A stretch of DNA of 64,000 nt from Polytrichum commune (GCA_950295325.1 OX485808.1:7628501-7692500); one strand, 5' to 3'. Numbered from the stretch's first letter, positions 46,111 through 59,149 are shown. The notes: generated from the letters alone by a model not told the origin. Numbers and translations: made by a program.

Positions 46111-47420
46111 CAGTCGGGCAACGAATTCCCGGGATCATCAACAGTCAACTCAGTCGACAAGAAGGGCGAGGAAGACGATTCACAGCTCCAGCCGAGTGCA
46201 AATTGAAACGGACGAGAAGAAAAATAAATGGGATGGTGTTCGGGAGCTGCGTGATAATGCGGCATCGAGTCGGGAACAATTCCACGACGCCAGCAAACTT
46301 TGCTCTCTCTGCTCTGCTCTGCTGCTACCTATCTGTTGGCGAAATTTCAATGTCTGGCCGTTGAGCTTCTGTAACTAATGTTTTGCGACTGCGATGTTGT
46401 CTACCTGGTGCTCATCTAAACTCGAAGTCGGTGGTGACATGACCCTAGCCTTCCTTGAGTCGACCAAAACCTAAAACCTTGCTCTCTCGACGCGGAATGC
46501 ACCAACTTCTCCTCGATCAAAGGCGTAATGACACAAAGCTTGCGCCACAAGGCAAACACCAGGCAAGCAAAAATAAGTATGTCGATAACCAATTTCTGTA
46601 CTGGATTGAAAAAGCCTCGCATTCAAGCAGGTACTCTAATTGCCGCACTTGAAATCGTTCCCTCACACCGACCCGAACCTTTTTTCACACAATTTGATCC
46701 CCAAGTTTTCATCCGGTCGGAGTTTCCACTAATCCACGACCGAGTTTGCCATCAAGCGAAGAGCTCTCCACTCTCACTTCCTCCCGCAGCTTCCTGTACT
46801 CTCCTCCCAATCTCTCACCAATTCCACTCCACAACATTTTCTGCAACCGATCGATCCACGCGACTGAAAATCAAATCCTGTCAAGCTTCCAAACAAAAAT
46901 TTCCCCCTTCACTCAACCCTCCGTCACTCACTCACCCACTCACTCACTCAATCAATCACTCAATCACTCCAACACCCCCAAGCAGCTCACTTCACTTCAC
47001 TCAATTAATCAACAAACTCTCAGAGAAGGAAAACACCAAAACCCCTGATTCCGAAAATGCTCACAAACACCCTGAGTCACCGGACCACTAAACCTCCCCA
47101 AACGAATCCCACGAAATCGCCCAACTCACAATGCCAATTCAGCTCCTCCTCCAACTGCCACTCACCGAGGCAAGTCACGTCTTTGAGGGGCTAAGCCAAG
47201 CGCCAAATTAAGCCCAGTACCGAATCTACTTGATTTGGAGCAGCAAAAACGAGTGAGAGAGGAAGTGATCCACCCAAGTGGTGGAGACAGATTTCTAGCA
47301 GCAGCGGCAGCAGCAGCAACAGCAAGATGGACGAGTTAAAACAGATGAGATTTTGGTTTGCGTGGGAGTTGGAAGTGTTGTGGGGAGTGTTTTGGGATCG
47401 GATTGCTAGTGCATTGCATT
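46111..47420 (-). promoter_or_regulatory. Probable far 5' region of the AP2/ERF gene
   Basis: The sequence stays richer in C and G than the neighbouring repeats up to about 47400 and lacks MITEs. On the minus strand it holds T/C-rich leader-like sequence and a GCTGCTGCTGCC run (47300-47325). A (TCAC)n/(TCAA)n tract lies at 46918-46975. Open frames of 100 and 187 codons on the plus strand are Ser/Thr/Pro low-complexity, and I do not call them genes. I could not place a TATA box with confidence. Confidence 0.35.
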
Positions 47421-49800
47421 TCCGGGGGAGGTAGATACGACAGCCATGCCGCGTCCTTGGTAAGTTGGGTTCAAGGAACTGCCCTGCCTTTTACAGGTTA
47501 AGAGGAAGCCGGAGCCTTCCAGGCTAGTGGGGTCCACTGAAGGCTACTGAAGGCTCACAGGCTATTGTAGGGCGATTTCCCTTTCTCTTCTTCCTCCTTG
47601 GCTGCCTAATTTGTCCTTGGGTGCTTGGAACTTGGCACTCACCTTCTCTAGTGTTGGATATGTTCCACCCGAAGCTTCAAGGGGTTAATAAACTTATTGG
47701 TACATTTGGCGCCCAAGCCTTCGAGTGTCTCTTGCCTTTCACATTGCGGACTCGACCCGACCATGGGAGAACGGATTGGAAGGTGAGTGTGGCCCACCCT
47801 TCTTATGACTTTAATGGACGCGTAGCTATGTATTGTATTGTATTGTATATGGGAGTGGTATATGGCAAGGCTTGTAAGCTATTTGGTTCCTTTTTAATGT
47901 TTTCCAACTTCTATTGCTTAGATTTACACAACAAAAAACTCGTGTTGCATCAGCAAATGTAGGATGAAACATATGCAAAAACCGTATTGAAAATCAGACC
48001 TCTGTTGCTTTAGGTATGGCTATTAATTGGATACGTACGTCCTCCCAATTGTGTTCATTATTGAGTGTAGAGTACTTATTATATTTTGAAGACGTATTTT
48101 TAAACATGTGTCTTTATGATGTTTTCTCTTTGAACCTCACCGAACCACATACCAATCAAATCTAGGGGTCCGATTCATAAAAGTAATTGCATAAGACCCG
48201 CATACCTTAGTCCTTGTGGAATGCCATATGAGGGCTAGCGATGGTATTTGGGTAATTCCATACTTTCGGAGAGCCCAATGTCATGCATGCATCGTGTGAT
48301 AGCAAACAAAACCGTAGTGTGATAACAAGCACATAAATATATGGTCGTAAATGCATAATATAAAACCAATAGAAGCCACATATGACACACGACAACAAAG
48401 CTATGGGAAGAAGTCATGATGTTGAGGGGATTCAGAGGATGATGTCAAGCAGTAGTTTTGTCTAGATTGGCCAAAGTGTCTGGAACTCCCTACTACTACA
48501 TTTTTTTTTTTGTCTAATTAGCATGAGTTATCATTTGGAGTTATGCATTGCTATAACATTTTATTCAAAGTATCATGTTCTCCTGAATTACATAAGTAGT
48601 TACTATGCACACCAAGGAATATGATACAAATTAGTTTGTAAAAAACAATAATGTTGGTACAAACATTTATAACAACGCATAACTCCAAATGGTAACCCAC
48701 ACTAATAGGACAATGAAGTGTAGTTCTAGCCTTGTGGTTGAATACTTTCGACATCCAAAAAGACACGTGGTACGATGAGATTGGATTCTATGTTCAAAAT
48801 TTAGACATTGTTCTAGTAAGTCCACTAATGAACAAAATTGGGAGTTTATGTGGTTGTATGGAGAGAATGTGGAACCTTCACTTTGACCCTCTATAACTTC
48901 AAATGGCCTTATCAACTAAAATGAGCCAATTGGTCCACTCAATTTAATGTAGGGAACGTGATGGGAACGTAATGATTGCTAGTTGGTACGAGAGAATACC
49001 CGTTGAGGGTTCTTAAAATACAAATAATGGTTGCTTGGAGAAATTTATTCCTTACAAAACATATTTCCCAAGCACTCAAAGCCAAGCAATAGATAAGAAG
49101 ATGCATATATTTGGGAACCATAAATATTTTTCCAAATTTTTAGGTAATTTAAATTTAAATTGTACCTACTCATATTTACTTGCCTTGACGCCAAAACACC
49201 TCCTAAATGTCCAAATAAGTGTCCAAAAAAAATCCAAATATCACCTTGTTTTCAATAGGTAAAAAAATAGCAAACCATTATCACGCGATTCTACCAGAAG
49301 ATAAACCCTTGCAAGACCAACCCCATACTAGTTAGAAATCACTATTTGGCTTTGGGACAAAGTCTATGGACCAGATAAAAAATGTGCAAAAAGAAAAATA
49401 TGACCTTAAGGTCTTTTAGGGGTGAATTGGACACTTATGTTCGCGTGATGTATAACAAGACTTGTTGTTAAAATGGACATCATAAAACCACAATGGATAA
49501 AGAAATTGGAGTGTGTTCTTCAAGCGGTAGAATTGTCAAAAGGTTTTGTGAGATGTGAGCAATTCATGAGGCATAACAACTAATTGAAATTGCTAAAAAC
49601 ATGTTCATTTCATGGCTTAATCACATCTCTCATTGCTTGAGCCTTGACCCACTTTTGCAATGAATTCAAGGGGAAAATACTATGTATATGGTAGATGGGT
49701 CCTAAATGGTTTCCTATTAATATATATAAAATTAGCCCACTTCTAGGAAATGAAGCACATGATTAGTACGAGATTGGTTAACAAATCCAAATTGAGGTCG
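47421..49800. other. Repeat debris, R1 fragments, no gene
   Basis: R1 pieces are recognisable at about 47830-47880 (GAGTGGTATATGGCAAGGCTTGTAAG), 48035-48120, 48725-48900 (ACGATGAGATTGGATTCTATG) and 49435-49530 (TTGTTGTTAAAATGGACATC). Around 48535-48700 CATTTGGAGTTATGCATTG and its reverse complement (AACGCATAACTCCAAATGG) form an imperfect inverted repeat of about 150 bp. Confidence 0.45.
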
Positions 49801-49804
49801 TAAC

Positions 49805-50075
49805 TACTTTCCTATAAATTCATGGAGCTCATACAGCTGCTATATTCGTTATCAAAGTGAAGATTTTTGTGCTCATCAAATGGCCATATAGGTGGTCCCC
49901 CCCCCCCCAAATTATGTTGACTTAGTGATTCACTTAGAATAGTTGTCATATTTTGAGCATAAAGTCCAATCTCTCTTTTAAACACACGTCTTTTTGGTAT
50001 CCGTTCTTGGATTCCACCTAACCCCATACAACCCAAAAATAGGTGTCTAATCAAATTAAGTTACCAAATTAGGCA
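49805..50075 (-). repeat. R1 repeat (minus), partial
   Basis: Boxes: GAGCATAAAGTCCAATCTCT, AACACACGTCTTTTTGGTAT, CCGTTCTTGG and AGGTGTCTAATCAAATTAAG. A tract of 12 Cs lies at 49897-49908. Confidence 0.5.
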
Positions 50076-50629
50076 CATGTACATGAGATTAGGAAGGAAA
50101 TCGAGATGATCGCTACATCCTATGACCCAAAAAAATCTCACAAATTTGACAAGAAACCAACTTCTCTAGAACTTTGATGGCTCTACAAGCATACAAATCT
50201 TGGGCAATTGACATGCGCAATTGCGAAATTGCCTAACAACAATGAAAAACCTGCAAATCTGCCAATATTGTTTGCCTACAGACGAATGACGATTGCCTAT
50301 ATGTACCTTGATGAATGTGTATGATCTCATGCAAATGTTCTTGGTACTCCCATCTTTCGCTTGTTTCTATGCTCTACTAAATGCTTATATTCCTCACAAA
50401 AACCCCATGAAAGGTTGAGTTTGGAGTATGACGTGGGATGTGGAATATGACATCACTCAACAAAGGCCCACCTTTTCCCAGATCTTCGACTCCGCCTAAG
50501 CAGCTACATAGTGCTCTTTGATTCCTTCCAAGCTGAGTCCTGTCTTCATGGTGAGCATTTATACTACACTTTAACCTCCCTAAGATCACGCATGTGGCAG
50601 GCCAAAGTGCACGTGATATTTCAGGAGGT

Positions 50630-50655
50630 CTATTAACATGGATCCATGTTAATAG
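50630..50655. repeat. Perfect 26 bp palindrome
   Basis: CTATTAACATGGA and its exact reverse complement meet at a GGATCC centre with no spacer. Nothing else in the surroundings explains it. The 119-codon minus frame crossing it (50377-50736) has no known domain. Confidence 0.85.
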
Positions 50656-50914
50656 AGAATTAGTGTAGCGTGTGATATTTTGAAATAACTCAAGGCCAAC
50701 ATTGTAATAATGACAATAATGACAATATGACAACATGATGTGTGCACATGTGGCTTAAATTTCTCGGTAGATTATTTTAATGTCAAACACGTGATATATG
50801 AAAGAGAAATGAAACAACAAGGAGGAATATTTCAACTTAACACATCCGTTCCCTAGGGTCTCGGGATACAAGAGAGGGAGTAACAGTAAGGAGGTTAGGG
50901 TGTACATGAACTGC

Positions 50915-51600
50915 CGATCTGCTTGCAATCGATCAGTGACCCTAAAGCGGCTGCTGGATGCAAAACAATTGGTTGAATTTGAGAAATAACCGGTTGAAGT
51001 TCAAGGGTTCAGGGAAATTACCCATCATTTTAGAGGAATCTATAGAATAATACCCAACTTTGATAAAGAAAAACCAGGCGATGTCAGCAGTTGTACTTAA
51101 AAACACCTGGGTTTCAACCACTTTTGCCCAAAAATCTCCCTGGATGCTGCAACGAACAATGAACAGGGAGAGCCGACCACTAGTTGCAGATCAACCGGTT
51201 AAGTTGGAGAAATAACTAGTTGAGATTCAAGACTTCAGGAAACATCACCAGTCATTCTAGAGGAACTTAGAGAACACACCTTGATCGTATGAAGGGAAAA
51301 AACCAAACCAATGATCGGGGAGAACCGACAGTTAGTTACATATGAACCGGTCAAGTTTGAGAAATAACCGGCTCAAGCTCAAGACTGCAGGAAAACTACC
51401 GATCATTTTAAAGGGATTTTTATAGAATATACCCCAATTTAATAAAGGAAAACCGGAGGATGTCGTCAACATGATGTAACCGGTTGGACTTGCAAACACT
51501 AGGATCTCAACCGATTAACTTAGTGTGCCCAAAAATCTCCCCGACCATTGAACTGAACGTTGTCAACATGTAACCCGTTGGGCTTGGAAACAGAGTTTGG
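50915..51600 (+). repeat. Cluster of R2 repeats, about three copies in series
   Basis: Copies lie at about 50915-51155, 51165-51310 (truncated) and 51313-51540. The last is the clearest: TGATCGGGGAGAACCGACAG at its start, GAAATAACCGGCTCAAG, AATATACCCCAATTTAATAA, GAGGATGTCGTCAACATG, TAACCGGTTGGACTTGCAAA, and CAAAAATCTCCCCGA at its end. A part of another end (GTCAACATGTAACCCGTTG) lies at 51555-51590. Confidence 0.7.
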
Positions 51601-51849
51601 GAAGTTTTGGAAGCCTTAGTGGCTAATTGCCGGTAGTTGCTACGAAGGGTCGGATTTTTTCCAATTTACATCGGCACGAGCCGGTCTTTTGTAAAATCAA
51701 TCGGCCAATTGCCTATATTTTCATATTTTCATTGCCCAATATCCGATTAAATGGAATTCATATCGGCACTGATTGTTTAAAAAATGTATGAAAAGTTATC
51801 AAAAATCTTGAATAAGTGAAAAGGAAGGCATGTTCAAAACTTTAGAGTT

Positions 51850-51908
51850 AATATCCTTGGCAGGAATTGAACCTAGCAATGCCTTCACCGCTTGGAGGCC
51901 AAGGGTCC
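51850..51908 (-). other. tRNA-like promoter boxes, possible SINE remnant
   Basis: On the minus strand, TGGCCTCCAAGCGGTG resembles a polymerase III A box and GGTTCAATTCC, about 20 bp further on, is one base from a B box (GGTTCGANTCC). A full tRNA cloverleaf cannot be drawn and the A-B spacing is short, so this is at best a tRNA-derived remnant. Confidence 0.2.
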
Positions 51909-52501
51909 CCCAATTCTTCATAGAAGCAATTGGATTTGGTCATGGAAAGGTTGCATAAATCAAAAAGTGTAAGGTTTAGGGTACTTCCTCAAGTGCATCA
52001 TTAGATGCCCCGGACAAATAGCGCTCTGGATGCTTCCGGCTGAAACCCAGTAACTCACAAGAAGAATCGGCTACATTTCCGGGACATTTTCTGGTCCATC
52101 GGCTAATTGCCGGAGGATTGAAATTACAGTCAGATTGCCATCCGATGGTTGGAAATTTGGACCGGCCATGAGGGGAAATCCATCGGCTGATAATGAACTA
52201 GCCGTCGGTTTTCCCCAAACATAGCTTGGAAACACAAAGGATTTCGAACGATTAATGCTCCAAAATCTCCCTGGACACTGCAACCGATCCCCATCTCATC
52301 AGAAGACTCCAAAAACCTCCTTTATGGCCAACTTATCCTCTTTTTGGTTTGCCAGCGGCTCTTTTTGGTGTCGAGCCCGCATGCCTACCTGGCCACATCT
52401 CCACCCTCCATCAGGGCTCGTCCACCATCAACCGTCCACGGCTGATGTCATCACAAGCGCCTGGTCAACAGTGGCAACAAACAACATTCTCTCCCTCCCT
52501 A

Positions 52502-52718
52502 CGATCGGGGAGAACCGGCAGTTAGTTTCAAATGCACCGGTTGAAGTTGTTCAAGACTGTCAGGGAAATTACCGGTCCGTTTTAGAGGAATTTGTAGGAG
52601 AATATTCCCCAATTTAATAAAAGGAAGACCGGAGGATGTCGTCAACATGGAACCGGTTGGACTTGCAAACACTTGGATCTCAACTGATGAGTATGTCCAA
52701 AACTCTCCCCGATCGTTG
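52502..52718 (+). mobile_element. R2 element with clear terminal inverted repeats
   Basis: It starts ACGATCGGGGAGAACCGGCA and ends, in reverse complement, ACGATCGGGGAGAGTTTTGG, giving a perfect 13 bp inverted end and a length of 217 bp. It is the best copy for defining R2 as a MITE. No target duplication is evident. Confidence 0.65.
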
Positions 52719-53194
52719 TTCTTTCCATGCTTTTTGATTCTTTGGGTCTTAGGGTTTAGGGTTTATAACACCACATTCAGTGTTCAAGATTGAAATCCTC
52801 ATGTGAGTTTCATTTGGAAGGGCTCTCAAATTGCAGCCCTGCAGTGGAAGGGTTGGTTCAAATTGAAGACGTTAATTCAAGAATATAGAAATGAAATACA
52901 AAACTCATATTTGACTTGTGCATGAATTATATGGTACATGGTTCTAGTACAATGTGAAGAATTAAGAATCAAGCATCTAACTCCACTTCTTGTAGTGACA
53001 ATGCCCTTCGCTTGTTAGTTCTCGTAGCGGGCAGATTATATTGAGGACTTCAATTCATTTTCAATTTGGGGTTACGTTTTGAAGGGCTATTTTGAGAGAG
53101 GTAAGTTTTGAAGGGCCAAAATGTGTTTTAAGGGCATTGAAGATTTTGATCTTGAACATTGACTACGTCCCATGAGGGTTTTGGACATGATCGG

Positions 53195-53395
53195 CCGAAC
53201 TCCTTAATGTTTCCAAGTCCAACAGGTTACATGTTGACAACTTTTAGTGTTTCTTCATTAAATTTGAGGTATATTCTTTAAGTTCCTCTAAAATTATCGG
53301 TAATGTTCCTGAAGTCTTGAGCTTTGAATTGGTTGTTTCTCAAACTCAACCGGTCCATTCGTAACTAGTGGTCAGTTCTCCCTGTTCATTGTTAT
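53195..53395 (-). repeat. R2 repeat (minus)
   Basis: It reads in reverse orientation with AGTCCAACAGGTTACATGTT, TTCCTCTAAAATTATCGGTA, TTTCTCAAACTCAACCGGTC and GTCAGTTCTCCCTGTTCATT. Confidence 0.6.
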
Positions 53396-56258
53396 AACAT
53401 TACTAAACTCATTCCTTGCGGAGGTGAAAATGTAGTGAATTATATTATGTATAGCCTTGTAACGATTATTTTAGATTATTAAAATTTGGAAATAGCATCA
53501 AAGACCCCAAATTAGTCTAGTGGAGTCCAATTGAAATGAATTGACCCTCAACTTTGTAGGGTACTTGTTTTGCTAGATCCCCTTCATCCACAATGGATCA
53601 CATGCCCATGGCATCCCTCATGAAAAGGAGCTCAATTGGGTTAAGAAACCAGGTAATTACCACATTCAATCTTATAATGTTTTAGTGTTTTGATCACTAT
53701 TTAAAAATTTTCTTAATGGTTGAAGATGATCCACAATCAAATCCATTGTGTGAATATTGTAATTTTAGTGTTACACATATGCATGTGCGGGGAGGAATTT
53801 GAATCCACATCCACCCCTTCCAAAGTTCATAATGACCATACTAACCACCTATTGTTGAGGGGGACCATGGAATTCACCTTAAAAAACCACAAAAAATCAA
53901 GGTGGAAAAGAGTTTTTTTTTGTTTCCCACGATGTTCCCCTCTGTTGCAAGGTGCACCATAATAATCTCCCATCTTATTAAGTGATTGAGAACCATTAGG
54001 AACAAATGAGAACACAAAACACTAATACGGTGTAACACTATGGCAATGAAACATTGTCATTGTTATATTTACCAAATGATAACATTTTACCTAGGGTAAC
54101 ACCTTGTAGTATCCCCAAGGTGGCATGGGTATATTCTCACCTCTATTTCTAGATGGTTATGTCAATCATCAATCATGCAATAACCATCATGGGAAATTAT
54201 GATAGGGTTCACTGCATCCAAAATGCAATTAACAAAATGAGAGTTAAACTCACAGTCTTTGCAAACCGAAGTTGATGATTGACAACCTGCAATTTAATGA
54301 CAAGGTAGCATTATTACATACAAACATACCCCTCACTCATTCAAATAAACACCATGAAGTAGTATAGAACCCATAGCTTACATTTTCAGTTAATTTGACA
54401 TCAAAATTAGCTTTAGAGACCTCCAATTAATAGAGTAATCATACACATGTTAAATGAACCAACCACATACCTATGGGAGCGAGGGGAGGGGGGGTACACA
54501 TGAGTTGGTGAGAGGTACACTCATATGCAACAATTCTCTCTCACCATAATGTCTTGCTATTGATTTCACATTGTCAATGATCATTGTTGCCATAACATCA
54601 TGGAATGTGGGGAATATTTTGCAAAATACTGTCACTGTTATGGATTTGAATAATGTTATGGCTCAAGTGTTGTGGCAACATCATCAAGAAAGGTAAATTA
54701 TTTTCTTTTCTTTTCTATTCTAACAACCAATATGATGTTTGTTGAACTCCCATCATTATTAAAAATAAGTTGATGTAATAGTAAACTTTTCTTCACATAT
54801 CACATGTTCTTGCAAATTGAAGTGCGTGATAATTGATGCGTTTGGGTCAAATCAGATAGGTTTTTGCCCAAGGTAGATGGGGCTTAAGTGGCTTGTTTTC
54901 TTAATCGGACCCCATATTGATTAGTATGTGGGTTTAGTGAGGATCACAGAGCAAACATCATAAAGACACATTTAAAAGAGACTAGATTTCGTCTTCAAAT
55001 ATTAATAACTACTTTACACTCGATACTAAACACAATTGGGAGAATGTATGTATTTATTAGAGAAATCAACAAACATACACCTCCGATAACTGCAACTAAC
55101 TCGAGGAAGTCCGATTTCAATATGGTTTTGCGAATATTTCATCGTAGATTTTCTAATGCAACACGAAATTTGTTGTGTAAATCTAATCAGTAGAAGTTGG
55201 AGAACATGTAAAACGAATCAAATAACACCCACATACCTTAAGATTCAATTTCTTGAGACCTAGGTGATGTAGGCATCTGAGTTGGAGCATCGTGCACTAA
55301 AGCTCGTGTGGTCAATGTGGTGATCTTATCACCACATTCCGCTGCACAGATACATGTGCTTTTACTTAAGAAGAGTGACCACATAAGGTCCACATTCCCC
55401 AAATCTCACCTCACAAAGAAGAGAATGGTCAATGTCATATCCATACTACACATCCAAGCTGCATTATGAGCTTATAAGTCTTGCATTGTTGAGATTACTT
55501 ACAAATCTATCATAGTGGTAGATTTTTAGAATATTCATTGACGTAAGACAATTTTCACTGACAAAAGAGGGGTTGCTTAGAACTCGTATGCTTGTAGTGT
55601 TGATAACAACTATCTGCAATATTTGCTCAAAACTCAATCATGCAAGTCCTACACCCTAAAACGACATTGCCACATATATACTGATTTGAAACTAGCTTCT
55701 AAAAAAGAAGGAAAATTGAAATTTGAAATCCAGAAAAGAAAAATTGATGTTGGGGGAGCTTACCTTCTCTTTCCTTGGGAATAATACTACATGGTTAAGC
55801 TTTGAATTGAAATAAAAACTATAAAGTGCAAGATGCAAAATCTAGTTCACTTGAAGTGTGAACATGAAGTGGATGAAAGATTTACTAGGTCAAAAATGAG
55901 AAGAAGTTTCACAAGCTTGACCTTTCGAAAAGAATGAACCTTTTCATTGGCAAGGAACCTCGTTCATTCAATCCCACTTCACATTTGAGTTTTAAACTCA
56001 AGAGCTTGAAGTTTTCTACCATGCTTACAATGGTGGCCTTGATGGCCCCATATGGAACAACTACGACGTCTTGGTCGAAAACCCTAATATGTCTCCGTAA
56101 GGTCACTTGGGAATGTCAAGAGTTTGACCTCTTGTGTTGTGGATCCCAGCCAATGATTTTTCTTGAGCATACTTTGGTTTCATGATACCTTCTTTGTTTA
56201 GTATTACTCCCTCTTGATAGGTATCTCACTTTGAGCTGGCAACTTAACACTTGCTTTA
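53396..56258. other. No gene recognised
   Basis: There are short R1 traces near 54950-55050 and at 55360-55395 (AAGAAGAGTGACCACATAAG). Overlapping open frames on both strands at 55900-56190 show no known motif. The stretch GGCATGGGTATATTCTC...AATCATGCAATAACC (54120-54185) is unremarkable. Confidence 0.4.
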
Positions 56259-56870
56259 AGGGCCACTTCACACAATGGCCGAAGGTTGAGAGGCCCTCGG
56301 TTTCCATCAATCAGATTGCAAGAAACCAAGAATTTGGCCTCTCGACCCTTCACACTAGAGTCCAAAGGCCATCGCTCTTCAAAATGCCTACATGGCAGTA
56401 CTTTTTTACCAAGGCAACGGACTCTCGAAGAAAGTTTGGGTCGGACAGGAATGGAAACCCAAACTATGGTCCAAAGGTCGTCAAATTTTCTCATTAAAAT
56501 TTTTAAATTTTTAAATTTAAAACTAAAAACTGGCAAGATCTTGGCCATTGGATTAGAGGGGTTGTTTTGGACAAGAAATAAAATGGGATGCTCACCAGAC
56601 AAATGATATGGGTTTGGACTTTGGGCTCGGTCTTTGGAGGCTTCACACTATGACCGTCCAAATCAAGAGGCCATGGGAGTTCACGGCCAAAGGTTTGGAC
56701 TTTGGGCTTGGCCTTTGGAGGCTTCACATTATGCCCAATTGTAGGAATCGAAAGCTCCAATTCCTATAATTTATTGACAATTTTCTGCCAATTTCTTTGG
56801 ACTCTCACCAAAGTTTGGCCATTCAATCCCACGGCCTCTCGACTTGGACGGCCATAGTGTGAAGCGGCCG
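56259..56870. mobile_element. H1-family element, longer and complex
   Basis: The left end, GGGCCACTTCACACAATGGC then GAGAGGCC, is matched in reverse complement at the right by CGGCCGCTTCACACTATGGC then GAGAGGCC. Further CTTCACACTATG/CTTCACATTATG boxes lie at about 56640, 56720 and 56890, so several ends may be nested. The left flank is TTA. It is non-coding. Confidence 0.5.
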
Positions 56871-57467
56871 TAGTGAAGTCGGTCAAGCTTCACACTATGG
56901 CCAAGTGTGAGGTCGGTCGAGCTTTCAATAATTTGAGCTTTGGATGAAATCTCGTCTTCTCAAGGTTCTAACTCCCAAAACTGGCAAGTTCAAGATCTCA
57001 ACTAGAGCTCTAACTTGCTGTAAATGGGGCCTAATGGATGCACAATGAATCTATGAATCACACACCAATACCTTCTTGGGGCGCAACCATTTGAACAGTA
57101 AGGGACACTTTCTCTAAGTAGAAACTAGAGCTATGGTGATCTTATAATTATGCTGCCTAAACTTGGATATTGTATCAGAGATTCCAGGTGCAGTGTAATT
57201 AGATTTCAGCCGTCAGATCTCATCGAATTGGACTGCACAGATTAGTCCACATCTGCTTTACTGTGTCGAAGCCCAATCCTCTTGATTTAGACTGCGGTTG
57301 GCAGTTTTATTTTATTTCTTATTTTTTCCCTGAGTAAAATGACACATTGTGAATTGAAAACCGTCCCCTATCATTGTACCAAAACACCGACTGAATCTGC
57401 AGCTTTCCGACAAGAAATTTTGTTTCATAACACCTAACAAGGGGGACTACACTGGTTATTCCAATGA

Positions 57468-57960
57468 GGGCCATTTCACACACGAGCCAAAGAGCCGTGA
57501 CCATGAAATTGTGAGAGACCAAAAGAAAGTGTCCAAAGGCCGTCCCAGCACACCTCCAAAATCATGTAGTGTGGTCACGGATCCTCAAGTGTAGTGCGAA
57601 GCCGTATGTGACCAGGCCCTCAACCAATTGCTATTTCAATGAATTTTTATTCATACGGGTCCTCACACATGATAAAATAGAATAAATCAACGGTTGTGAG
57701 CATTTGGAGTGCCATGGTCTCCTAGTTTTGTGTTAGGCCTACCTCCAAGAGGTGGTTTTTGAAAATAATCCAAGTGGCCATGAAACATGATCCATTTGAT
57801 GTCATGTAGGAATTTATGTGGACTTTACATCCATCTTGCATTCACACACTCTCATTGGTCCCATGAGAAGCGAATTTGGACTAGCTCTGCCTTTTTCCAC
57901 CAGTGAGAGTGCTTGAAATGTAATGGTCATGGGCTCTCAGTCTCTTGTGTGAAGTGGCCA
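57468..57960. mobile_element. H1-family element
   Basis: The ends are GGGCCATTTCACACACGAGC and, in reverse complement, GGCCACTTCACACAAGAGAC, each followed by a CCGTGACCAT/CCATGACCAT box. The interior shares CTACCTCCAAGAGGTGG with 16659-16999. Its flanks are too diverged to show a duplication. Confidence 0.55.
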
Positions 57961-58543
57961 TGTGTGCGTGTTACTATTTGGAGTTGTGTAGATCAATAAT
58001 GTCTTACTTAGGAGTTCAATTTTTATTTACTAAAGTTCAATAGGTTGTTCGGACATTATAGAACATAAATGACTTTGCTTGGTGAAATATTACATTCGCA
58101 TTAAATAATTATATTGTTGTATAATTTTGAGTAGTAGCACACACAAATTGGGATAATCAATGTAGTAAAAATATGTTCCAATATGTTTGTTGTTAATTTG
58201 TCCAACTTGTGTACACTAGACTCACTTGGGGTTTCTAATCCCAATTTAGAGGCTAATCTTGCTATAAATTAGCAATCCTCGGGCTCTACATTTGTAATCA
58301 ATGTTTGCATTCTCCCTTCCCCCAATTCACCATTAGCTCATCGTACATTGGAGCCTATTTTGAAAGTTGGGTGAAATTTTTGGGACCTCTTCTTTTCATC
58401 TTTGAAACTTTGGAAAAATAAAAATAAAAATAAGATCTAAAATAGGGTATGTGCATGGGACCCATGCAAGGCTCGTTTGGCCCACCCATCCTAGTAGGGC
58501 AAGCTAGAAAGCCGATTTTTAATAACCCATCACCACTCTTTAT

Positions 58544-59149
58544 CTATGGTAATTTAAGCATTAAGAAAACTTGGGATGACTTTGTGTTGATTCTCACAAA
58601 GTCAAGGCTTTGAACTAAACCCAGTGGTTTCATCTCATTTACTTTACAAATAACTCTAACACTTACATAATTCCACCTTGGAATGTTAAATTCGGTGTTT
58701 CCAATACTACTTGCAATGGTCCACTTTCCACTCATGCATTGGTAAGGTAATTGTGTAGCCTCCCTTTCCTTGACATGCACCCATTTGGCTAGTCCTCCAA
58801 GCTTTTCCATCACCCGCCCGCGGAATGGGCGGTTGGTTGCTTTGAACTTACTTGGAAACTTGGGAGTGGTCAACCAACGGATACCAAACTCCAAAGTCCA
58901 CAAGTCATGAATGTGAAGTTAGATAATAAAAGAATACATCACTCCTAGGTTACACAATATGGTCTCCCTTCCCACCACGGACAAGGCACACATGCTTGTC
59001 AAATTGACACGACCAATCCACGAAGGGTCTAGATTCGACATGTCAATTTTTTCAAAAGAGTTGTTGCCTTGACCACATTCAACTTGTGGGCCAGGGTCTT
59101 TCATGAGTTGAGCCCACCTTGCTATTATCCAAGGAGAAAACGTAGTCAA
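58544..59149 (-). pseudogene. Coding-like fragment, 202 codons with one stop, unidentified
   Basis: One minus frame runs from 59149 to a stop at 58544, broken only by a TAA at 58919. Parts look like real protein sequence: FEKIDMSNLDPSWIGRVNLT, SVVGRETILCNLG, then WTLEFGIRWLTTPKFPSKFK and GKWTIASSIGNTEFNIPRWN. I do not recognise the family. Start and end are arbitrary, since the frame may be one exon or a captured gene piece. The frame being open for so long in AT-rich sequence is the main evidence. Confidence 0.35.

Noticed and set aside
46528-47091. 187-codon plus frame opposite the AP2/ERF upstream region
   Set aside because: It is dominated by Ser/Thr/Pro/His low complexity from the TCAC/TCAA repeat; no domain is recognisable.
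47328-47435. Short plus frame starting MDELKQMRFW after a GCAGCAGC run
   Set aside because: It is only 35 codons with no splice continuation visible; more likely it is noise in the upstream region of the AP2/ERF gene.
47621-47962. 113-codon plus frame
   Set aside because: Its second half runs through an R1 fragment, and I found no known domain.
50377-50736. 119-codon minus frame
   Set aside because: No domain is recognisable and it crosses a perfect palindrome; I cannot separate it from chance.
51850-51908. Possible tRNA gene on the minus strand
   Set aside because: Only B-box and weak A-box similarity is present; the arms do not pair into a cloverleaf. I kept it only as a low-confidence tRNA-like remnant.
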